Shown: piece by piece, positions 1 through 4,858 of the stretch | Numbering within the stretch: position 1 is the stretch's first letter | Layout of the letters: the number at the start of each line of letters is the position of its first letter | NCBI GenBank assembly: GCA_007120155.1 | Contig: SKOF01000285.1 | Location: forward strand, 1-5,243 | Direction of reading: 5' to 3' | Source: Thioalkalivibrio sp. | GTDB taxonomy: Bacteria > Pseudomonadota > Gammaproteobacteria > Ectothiorhodospirales > Ectothiorhodospiraceae | DNA length: 5,243 nt | The notes under the pieces: model-generated | What the model saw: the letters and a program-made list of their open reading frames with translations, nothing else | Databases searched by the model: none | What the model was told of the DNA's origin: nothing | Made by a program: the position numbers and the translations under genes

Positions 1-84
1 GATTTTTTCTGAAACCGAACATGGATATGGATGTCTATGCAGTCACGAGAGCGCTCATCCTACCACCGGGGACCACAAGCGGAA
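1..84. other. leader region upstream of the first M16 gene
   Basis: This stretch has no recognisable gene or confident promoter. It contains several ATGs (at 21, 31 and 37). The one at 31 is in frame with the peptidase and would add 18 residues before the signal peptide. That extension is polar and charged (Arg, Glu, Ser, His) and would bury the signal peptide's basic n-region inside the chain, so I treat it as untranslated. A purine patch, GGGGA at 68-72, lies 12 bases before the chosen ATG at 85 and is at best a weak ribosome-binding site. The promoter is probably left of the window. Confidence 0.4.
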
Positions 85-1461
85 ATGACGTATCGAAAGC
101 TGTCCGGCCTTATTGTTCTCATCCTTGCAGCCACCCTGTTTTCCGTACCGGCATTCGCCCAGGGCGTGCACGAGTATGTGCTGTCCAACGGCATGAAGGT
201 GCTGGTCAAGCCCGACAATCGGGCGCCGGTGGTGATCTCCCAGGTGTGGTACGGCGTGGGGTCTTCCCACGAGTACGGGGGCATCACGGGCATCTCACAC
301 GCCCTGGAGCACATGATGTTCAAGGGCACGGCGCGGTATCCGGGCGGCGAGTTCTCGCGCATCATCGCGGAGCAGGGTGGGCGGGAGAACGCGTTCACCA
401 GCCGCGACTACACCGCCTATCATCAGATGCTGGCCGCTGACCGGCTGGAGATCGCGTTGCGGCTGGAGGCGGACCGTATGCGCAACCTGGCGCTGCCGGA
501 GGACGAGTTCGTTCAGGAGATGCGCGTGGTCGAGGAGGAACGCCGCCTGCGCACCGAGGACAACCCCAACGCGCTTCTGTTCGAGCACGTCAACGCCACC
601 GCCTGGCTCAACAGCCCCTACGGCATCCCCGTGATCGGCTGGATGACCGATATCGAAAACTATACGGTGGCGGATCTGCGTGACTGGTATGACCGCTGGT
701 ATGCCCCCAACAACGCCACCCTCGTAGTGGTGGGCGATGTGGACCCGGACGAGGTGCATCGCATGGCGCGCCGCTACTTCGGGCCTGTCAAGGCCCGCGA
801 TCTGCCGGAGATCAAGCCCCGCGCGGAAACCCGGCAGCGGGGGGAGCGGCGCGTGGTCGTACGTGCGCCGGCACGGGTGCCCTCGGTGCTCATGGGCTAC
901 AAGGTGCCGGTGCTGATGACTGCCGACGAGGACTGGGAGCCGTATGCCCTGCTGGTGGCTGCCGGTGTCCTGGATGGCGGTGAGAGCGCGCGTTTCGCGC
1001 GAGAGCTGGTGCGCGAGCGGGAGCTGGCAGCCGGTGCCGGTGCCGGCTACAGCGCGTTCTCCCGCCTGGACACGCTGTTCATGCTGAGTGCCACACCCTC
1101 ATCTGACACCTCGCTGGCCGAACTGGAGGCTGCCCTTACCGGAGCGCTGGAGCGCCTCAGGGAGGAACCGGTCTCCGAGACGGAACTGGAGCGGGTCAAG
1201 GCCCAGGTGGTGGCCCGGGAGGTCTATCGACTGGACTCGGTGCAGGGGCAGGCCATGCAATTGGGCGTACTTGAAAAGGTGGGTCTGGGCTGGCGCACCC
1301 TGGACGAAATCCCCGACCGGGTGCGCGCGGTGACCGCCGAGCAGGTTCAGGCGGTAGCGCGGAAGTACTTCAACGAGGACCAGCGCACCGTGGGCTGGCT
1401 CGAACCCCTGCCCATTGATCCGGAGAATCCGCCGGGGTACTTCGAGGGACACTTGCGCTAG
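85..1461 (+). CDS. secreted M16 family zinc metallopeptidase (catalytic subunit)
   Basis: A 458-residue insulinase/pitrilysin-type (M16B, COG0612) zinc peptidase that should cleave peptides in the periplasm. Starting at ATG 85 gives a clean type I signal peptide: basic n-region (RK at 4-5), a hydrophobic core through about residue 22, and an AFA cleavage motif at 23-25. The inverted zinc motif HxxEH reads HALEH at residues 72-76, with His72 and His76 as metal ligands and Glu75 as catalytic base. The third ligand is in the VVEEERR run; the spacing of 76 residues from His76, usual in the family, selects Glu152. The second half-domain is present, but where active partner domains carry the Arg/Tyr motif (RRGLAY type) this protein reads RERELAAGAGAG and lacks the Tyr. 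Together with the next gene this suggests a heterodimer like the two-subunit M16B peptidase of Sphingomonas sp. A1. The family and zinc site are clear; the substrate is unknown. Confidence 0.93.
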   Translation: MTYRKLSGLIVLILAATLFSVPAFAQGVHEYVLSNGMKVLVKPDNRAPVVISQVWYGVGSSHEYGGITGISHALEHMMFKGTARYPGGEFSRIIAEQGGRENAFTSRDYTAYHQMLAADRLEIALRLEADRMRNLALPEDEFVQEMRVVEEERRLRTEDNPNALLFEHVNATAWLNSPYGIPVIGWMTDIENYTVADLRDWYDRWYAPNNATLVVVGDVDPDEVHRMARRYFGPVKARDLPEIKPRAETRQRGERRVVVRAPARVPSVLMGYKVPVLMTADEDWEPYALLVAAGVLDGGESARFARELVRERELAAGAGAGYSAFSRLDTLFMLSATPSSDTSLAELEAALTGALERLREEPVSETELERVKAQVVAREVYRLDSVQGQAMQLGVLEKVGLGWRTLDEIPDRVRAVTAEQVQAVARKYFNEDQRTVGWLEPLPIDPENPPGYFEGHLR

Positions 1462-1462
1462 C

Positions 1463-1480
1463 GAAGGATGAAGGATGAAG
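1463..1480. repeat. GAAGGAT heptamer tandem repeat
   Basis: Two exact copies of GAAGGAT (1463-1469 and 1470-1476) are followed by a partial third, GAAG. The array begins one base after the stop codon of the first M16 gene. It is not coding. It looks like a slippage product or the remnant of a longer dispersed repeat. The second M16 gene is likewise followed closely by a 7-bp periodic array. Confidence 0.7.
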
Positions 1481-1503
1481 ATTCCAATCCGCGAAGGGTG
1501 AAT

Positions 1504-1614
1504 TTGGAACGTAGGTTGGGGTGGACGGAGTGAACCCCGACATGGACGTGTTCCGCACATCCCGATTGCCGGGGTTCGCTTTGCTCACCCCAACCCGCGA
1601 AACGACAGTTCCAA
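1504..1614. repeat. REP / inverted-REP pair (BIME-like) between the two M16 genes
   Basis: Two copies of a palindromic unit face each other. The left copy (1511-1541) starts with the tetranucleotide GTAG and has an 8-base stem, GTTGGGGT at 1515-1522 against ACCCCGAC at 1534-1541, with one G-T wobble. The right copy, in reverse orientation, covers about 1570-1600; over 27 bases (1513-1539 against 1570-1596) the arms agree at 21 positions. A perfect 7-base outer pair, TTGGAAC at 1504-1510 and GTTCCAA at 1608-1614, extends the palindrome so the whole unit can fold as one cruciform or RNA hairpin. A GTAG head followed by a GC-rich palindrome is the described signature of REP elements mobilised by RAYT (Y1-type) transposases. 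In an M16a-M16b transcript it could stabilise the 3' end of the upstream message or attenuate the downstream one. Confidence 0.78.
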
Positions 1615-1630
1615 GGCACAAGGTACATAC

Positions 1631-2947
1631 ATGAAGCAACTCGGATCCATGCGCATCCTGATCGGCGGCCTGCTGGCGCTGCTGCTTATCGCACCCGTTC
1701 ACGCGGGCCCGGCCATCGAGCACTGGGAGACGGACAACGGGCTCAGGGTGTACTTCATGGAGGCGCCCGACCTGCCCATGCTGGACCTGCGCGTCGTGTT
1801 TCGTGCGGGCAGTGCCCGGGACGGGGACGCGCCGGGGCTTGCGCGGCTCACCAACGGGCTGCTGAACACGGGTGCGGGCGACTGGGACGCGGATGCCATT
1901 GCCGAGCGGTTCGAGTCGGTGGGCGCGCAGTACGGCGCCGACGCGCTGCGGGACATGGCGTACCTGAGCCTTCGCAGTCTCACCGAAGCCGACTGGCTGG
2001 AAGCCGCGCTGGAGACCTTCACCGCCGTGCTGGGTGAGCCCCGTTTTCCGGAGCGCGATCTGGAACGTGCCCGGCGCCAGACCCTGGTGGCCCTGGAGTC
2101 CCAGGCCCAGAACCCGGGCTCGGTAGCGCAGCATACCTTCTTCGAGGCCCTGTACGGTGACCATCCCTACGCCATGGCGCCGCTCGGCACCGAAGAGAGC
2201 GTGCGTGCCATCACCCGCGATCAGGTGGAGGCCTTCTACCGGACGTTCTACGTGGCGCGCAACGGTGTGCTGGTGCTGGTGGGTGGGGTGGACCGTGCCG
2301 AGGCCGAAGCCATCGCCGAACGGGTGGCCGCGGCGTTGCCCGAAGGCAGCCCGGCACCGGAGCTGCCGCCGGTGGAACCCCTGGAAGAGGCACGCACCAT
2401 CCGCGTGGCATTCCCCTCGGAGCAGGCCCATGTGTTCATCGGCCAGCCGGGCATGCGCCGCGGGGATCCGGACTACTTTCCCCTGTACGTGGGCAACCAC
2501 ATGCTCGGCGGCAGCGGCTTTACTTCGCAGTTGTTCGGGGAGGTTCGCAGCCGGCGGGGGCTGGCCTACAGCGTCTACAGCTATTTCACGCCCATGGAGG
2601 CGGACGGTCCGTTCCTGATGGGCGTACAGACCCAGGTGTCCCAGGCCGACGAGGCCATCGAGGTGATGCGGGACACGCTGGTTCGGTTCCGGGAGCAGGG
2701 CCCGGACAGCGCGCAACTGCGCGCCTCCAGGCGCAATATCACCGGCGGGTTTCCGCTGCGCACCGCTTCCAACAGTGCGATGCTGGGCAACCTGGCCATG
2801 ATGGGGTTCTACGATTTGCCGCTGGATTACCTGGAACGCTACAGTGAGCGGGTCGAGGCGGTGGACGAGTCCGCCATCCGTGCAGCCTTCCAGCGCCGAC
2901 TCGATCCGGAACGCATGATCACGGTCATTGTGGGCGGGGAGGGTTGA
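1631..2947 (+). CDS. secreted M16 family protein lacking the zinc site (partner subunit)
   Basis: A 438-residue M16B protein paralogous to its upstream neighbour. Its signal peptide has Lys2 and Arg8, a Leu-rich core and a VHA cleavage motif at 23-25. Where the HxxEH motif should be, the chain reads RLTNG at 72-76, so His, Glu and His are all replaced (Arg72, Asn75, Gly76). The position of the third ligand, found by aligning the following NP motif, is Val153. The protein therefore cannot bind zinc in the normal way. It keeps the other conserved M16 block, GGSGFTSQLFGEVRSRRGLAYSVYS around 293-317, with the Arg and Tyr (Arg309, Tyr313) known to contact substrate in the opposite domain. I infer that it completes the active clamp with the upstream peptidase. 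AAGG at 1620-1623, seven bases before the ATG, supports start 1631; ATG 1649 would also leave a workable signal peptide. The two genes are 169 bp apart and probably co-transcribed. Confidence 0.92.
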   Translation: MKQLGSMRILIGGLLALLLIAPVHAGPAIEHWETDNGLRVYFMEAPDLPMLDLRVVFRAGSARDGDAPGLARLTNGLLNTGAGDWDADAIAERFESVGAQYGADALRDMAYLSLRSLTEADWLEAALETFTAVLGEPRFPERDLERARRQTLVALESQAQNPGSVAQHTFFEALYGDHPYAMAPLGTEESVRAITRDQVEAFYRTFYVARNGVLVLVGGVDRAEAEAIAERVAAALPEGSPAPELPPVEPLEEARTIRVAFPSEQAHVFIGQPGMRRGDPDYFPLYVGNHMLGGSGFTSQLFGEVRSRRGLAYSVYSYFTPMEADGPFLMGVQTQVSQADEAIEVMRDTLVRFREQGPDSAQLRASRRNITGGFPLRTASNSAMLGNLAMMGFYDLPLDYLERYSERVEAVDESAIRAAFQRRLDPERMITVIVGGEG

Positions 2948-2953
2948 GTCGGC

Positions 2954-2993
2954 GTGAGGAGTGAGGTGTGAGGAGATAGGTGTCTGGTGTCTG
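2954..2993. repeat. 7-bp periodic array after the second M16 gene
   Basis: Reading in sevens from 2954 gives GTGAGGA, GTGAGGT, GTGAGGA, GATAGGT, GTCTGGT and GTCTG. The 7-bp phase holds throughout while the motif drifts from GTGAGGW to GTCTGGT. The array starts six bases after the TGA stop of the second M16 gene. It has no start codon with a ribosome-binding site and no coding character. Confidence 0.65.
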
Positions 2994-3020
2994 CGCGCGG
3001 GATTGATTCGATGGATTCCT

Positions 3021-3175
3021 GGTCGCAGAGGACCCAGAGAAAAAGCGTAAACCTCGTTGCGGCGCTTCGATCCGGATTCAAGAGCTGTTTCTTCATCTTG
3101 GCGGTCTTGCGCCTTCGCGAGAGAATCTGTCTTTGATTTCCTCTGTGCCCTCTGTGCCCTCTGTGCCCCCTGTGG
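3021..3175. repeat. nonamer-periodic intergenic repeat with inverted ends, upstream of rsmD
   Basis: The right part is a strict 9-bp array: CCTCTGTGC at 3140-3148, 3149-3157 and 3158-3166, then the variant CCCCTGTGG at 3167-3175. A related 9-bp phase runs through TCTTGGCGG (3096-3104), TCTTGCGCC (3105-3113) and TTCGCGAGA (3114-3122). The left end, 3021-3039, is the imperfect reverse complement of 3141-3159, matching at 15 of 19 positions, so the element has inverted ends about 140 bp apart. Read on the minus strand the array encodes a GHRGHRGHRG-type peptide; read in the rsmD frame it gives CALCALCAPC. Both are typical of spurious ORFs over short repeats. It fills most of the 250-bp gap between the M16 pair and rsmD, and I see no promoter in it with confidence. 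Confidence 0.7.
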
Positions 3176-3197
3176 CCGATACGGGTTGTGCCACGAT

Positions 3198-3812
3198 ATG
3201 AAACGTCACCGCTCAAGCCTGCCACGCCCCGGTGCACCGGGGCGTTTGCGTATTGTTGCCGGGGAATGGCGGGGGCGCAGGCTGGCCGTGCCGAAGGCCG
3301 AGGGGCTTCGGCCTACGCCGGACCGGGTGCGCGAAACCCTGTTCAACTGGCTGCAGGGTATCGTGCCCGGCGCCCGCTGCCTGGACCTGTTCGCCGGGGC
3401 GGGTGGTCTGGGATTCGAGGCGGCCTCAAGGGGCGCCGCGCGCGTTGTGATGGTGGAGTCCGCGCCCGGGGTGGCAGCCCATCTCCGGGAGCAGGTGCAA
3501 CGGCTCGATGCCGGGAATCGCATCGAGGTCGTTGCCGACGATGCGTTGCGTTACCTGCGCCGGTGCGACGAGACTTTCAACCTGGTCTTTCTGGACCCGC
3601 CGTTTCAGGGCGACCTTCTGAGCCGGTCCCTCGCCATCCTCGCCGAAGGCCGATGCCTGCGGCCGGAGGCCCGCGTTTACCTGGAATACGCCGCTTCGGG
3701 CGATCCCCCTGCGCTGCCCGAGGGCTGGCACGTTGCCCGAGAAGGTCGCGCCGGCGACAGCGCGCATCTCCTGACCGGACCGATCACGGAGGCTTCCGTC
3801 GGCGGAGCGTAG
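3198..3812 (+). CDS. rsmD: 16S rRNA (guanine(966)-N2)-methyltransferase RsmD
   Basis: A 204-residue protein, close to the roughly 200 residues usual for RsmD, which uses S-adenosylmethionine to methylate G966 of 16S rRNA in the assembling small subunit. Visible family marks, in order: the N-terminal LRIVAGEWRGRRL block (17-29), RPTPDRVRETLFNWL (38-52), SAM-binding motif I LDLFAGAGGLG (62-72) followed by EAASRGA, and the catalytic motif DPPF (133-136) within NLVFLDPPF. The C-terminal REGRAGDSAHLL (181-192) matches the family's closing strand. The frame stays open back to 3057, but that part translates the upstream nonamer repeat, so ATG 3198 is the proper start. No Shine-Dalgarno sequence is visible before it, and a perfect 20-bp palindrome covers codons 10-16. 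Co-orientation with M16 genes is, as I recall, common in gammaproteobacteria; the often adjacent coaD is absent here. Confidence 0.93.
   Translation: MKRHRSSLPRPGAPGRLRIVAGEWRGRRLAVPKAEGLRPTPDRVRETLFNWLQGIVPGARCLDLFAGAGGLGFEAASRGAARVVMVESAPGVAAHLREQVQRLDAGNRIEVVADDALRYLRRCDETFNLVFLDPPFQGDLLSRSLAILAEGRCLRPEARVYLEYAASGDPPALPEGWHVAREGRAGDSAHLLTGPITEASVGGA
3225..3244. repeat. perfect 20-bp palindrome in the 5' end of rsmD
   Basis: CGCCCCGGTGCACCGGGGCG equals its own reverse complement. In mRNA it can form an 8-bp all-GC stem closed by a TGCA loop, starting 27 bases after the first base of the ATG. It encodes Arg10 to the first two bases of the Arg16 codon, a flexible stretch before the conserved LRIVAGEW block, so protein constraint there should be low. 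It could slow initiation, bind a dimeric regulator, or be chance in GC-rich sequence. Confidence 0.6.
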
Positions 3813-3863
3813 GCAAGAGCCAAAGCCCAACTGCAAAGGCCGCGAGGTTTCTTTATATGATCT

Positions 3864-3890
3864 CCTTCGTATCCTTGGCGCCCTTCGCGC
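3864..3890. repeat. second nonamer-periodic repeat, upstream of the dehydrogenase
   Basis: Three adjacent 9-mers keep exact phase: CCTTCGTAT (3864-3872), CCTTGGCGC (3873-3881) and CCTTCGCGC (3882-3890), with TTCGGCATT continuing more loosely. It resembles the TCTTGGCGG / TCTTGCGCC part of the element before rsmD, in the same orientation. The rest of this 136-bp gap (3813-3948) shows one AT-rich island, TATGAT at 3856-3861, without a convincing -35 partner, and the ribosome-binding site of the next gene. Confidence 0.55.
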
Positions 3891-3937
3891 TTCGGCATTC
3901 AGAGATTCGTTCGTGAACCGGATATCGCAGGCAATTC

Positions 3938-3942
3938 GGGAG
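3938..3942 (+). promoter_or_regulatory. ribosome-binding site of the dehydrogenase gene
   Basis: GGGAG lies six bases before ATG 3949, a good Shine-Dalgarno match at normal spacing. It fixes the start, which also places the Rossmann motif at residues 5-13 as expected for the family. Confidence 0.7.
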
Positions 3943-3948
3943 TAAGGC

Positions 3949-4830
3949 ATGACACATGTGGGACTACTGGGAGCGGGACTCATGGGTGTGCCCATGGGCC
4001 AGGCGTTGCTGCGCGCGGGGCATGAGCTGCGCGTTTACAATCGCACCCGCGAGCGGGCGAAGCCCCTGCTGGATGCCGGCGCGCGGTGGTGCGATTCACC
4101 GGCACAAGTGCTGGAGGATTCCGGGGTGGTGATCCTGATGCTCAGCGACCGGGCCGCTATTGACGCGATCCTCCTGTCTGATGAAACCCGCGCGCAGATC
4201 GCCGGGCGCACGATCATCCAGATGGGCACTATCGCACCCAACGAGAGCCGGGCCGTGCGCGATGCGGTACTGTGTGCCGGTGGCGCCTATCTGGAGGCGC
4301 CGGTGCTGGGCAGTATCCCGGAGGCGAAGTGCTCGAAGCTGCTGGTGATGGTCGGGGCGGATACGGATGGACAGTTCGATCAGTGGCATGAACTCTTCAC
4401 CGCCTTCGGGCCCAACCCGGTGCGCGTGGGCGAGGTGGGACAGGCCGCCGCGCTCAAGCTCGCCTTCAATCAGCTCATCGCCAGCCTCACCACCGCCTTT
4501 TCCCTGAGCCTTGCGCTGGTCCGGCGGGAGGGCGTGTCGGTGGATCTCTTCATGGAGATGTTGCGCGAGAGTGCCCTCTATGCGCCCACCTTCGACAAAA
4601 AGCTGGAGCGGATGCTCGAGGCGGATTTCTCCAACCCCAACTTCCCCGTCAGGCACATGCTCAAGGACGTGAACCTGGTAGCCATGGCGGTCCGGGAAGC
4701 GGGGCTGGATGCGGCCCTGCTCGAGCCGGTGCGGGCGAACCTGGAACGGGTGATGGCCGAAGGCCATGGGGACGATGACTATTCGGCCCTCTGTCTCGGG
4801 TTGGAACAAGCCAAACCGGCTCCCGCGTAG
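3949..4830 (+). CDS. NAD(P)-dependent beta-hydroxyacid dehydrogenase (3-hydroxyisobutyrate dehydrogenase / glyoxylate-succinic semialdehyde reductase family)
   Basis: A 293-residue protein of the usual length for the family, which reversibly oxidises small beta-hydroxyacids or reduces semialdehydes in the cytoplasm. The N-terminal Rossmann domain carries GLLGAGLMG at 5-13 (GxGxxG). NRT at 31-33 after the second strand places Arg32 where NADP-preferring members bind the 2'-phosphate. The substrate loop, EAPVLGS at 116-122, corresponds to the usual APVSGG/APVSGS; the normal Ser is Leu120. The catalytic lysine is Lys170 in GQAAALKLAFNQ, with Asn174 one turn on, and the C-terminal helical domain has the usual KDVNLVAMA (240-248). 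The overall pattern is nearest to plant and bacterial glyoxylate/succinic semialdehyde reductases, but the substrate cannot be settled from sequence. It follows rsmD after 136 bp. Its TAG stop overlaps the GTAG head of a REP-like hairpin. Family assignment is firm; the exact reaction is not. Confidence 0.9.
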   Translation: MTHVGLLGAGLMGVPMGQALLRAGHELRVYNRTRERAKPLLDAGARWCDSPAQVLEDSGVVILMLSDRAAIDAILLSDETRAQIAGRTIIQMGTIAPNESRAVRDAVLCAGGAYLEAPVLGSIPEAKCSKLLVMVGADTDGQFDQWHELFTAFGPNPVRVGEVGQAAALKLAFNQLIASLTTAFSLSLALVRREGVSVDLFMEMLRESALYAPTFDKKLERMLEADFSNPNFPVRHMLKDVNLVAMAVREAGLDAALLEPVRANLERVMAEGHGDDDYSALCLGLEQAKPAPA

Positions 4831-4848
4831 GTCGGGCTTGAGCCCGAC
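4827..4848. repeat. REP-like GTAG-headed hairpin between convergent genes, possible bidirectional terminator
   Basis: GTAG at 4827-4830 is followed by a perfect inverted repeat, GTCGGGCT (4831-4838) and AGCCCGAC (4841-4848), giving a 7-bp stem with a TTGA loop or 8 bp if closed tightly. The layout matches the unit at 1511-1541: GTAG head, then GT(T/C)GGG, ending in CCCGAC. It occupies nearly all of the 28-bp gap between the dehydrogenase and the minus-strand kinase gene. Neither strand has a T-tract after the stem, so it is not a classical intrinsic terminator, though it could still protect mRNA 3' ends or slow polymerase. Confidence 0.7.
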
Positions 4849-4858
4849 GCTGAGGCAA

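Noticed and set aside
1370..2716. 448-codon open frame on the minus strand across the second M16 gene
   Set aside because: It is antisense to a clearly conserved M16 gene, its translation is His/Arg/Gly-rich with no recognisable motif, and such frames are expected opposite genes with strong G/C third positions.
3140..3175. possible CRISPR array
   Set aside because: The units are nine bases long, directly abutting, with no spacers and no cas genes nearby.
2839..3237. minus-strand ORF with a GHRGHRGHRGHRG repeat, possibly a repeat protein
   Set aside because: The peptide repeat is only the 9-bp DNA array read in triplets, and the ORF runs into the M16 and rsmD genes without any domain.
3809..3832. 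a third GTAG-headed REP at the rsmD stop codon
   Set aside because: GTAG does overlap the TAG stop (3809-3812), but the following bases form no palindrome comparable to the other two units.
3856..3861. TATGAT as a -10 box for the dehydrogenase gene
   Set aside because: No acceptable -35 hexamer occurs at 16-18 bp spacing (the bases at 3833-3838 read GCAAAG), so a sigma-70 promoter cannot be supported.
4831..4848. classical rho-independent terminator
   Set aside because: The stem is good, but neither strand has a run of T after it; the GTAG head makes a REP element the better description.
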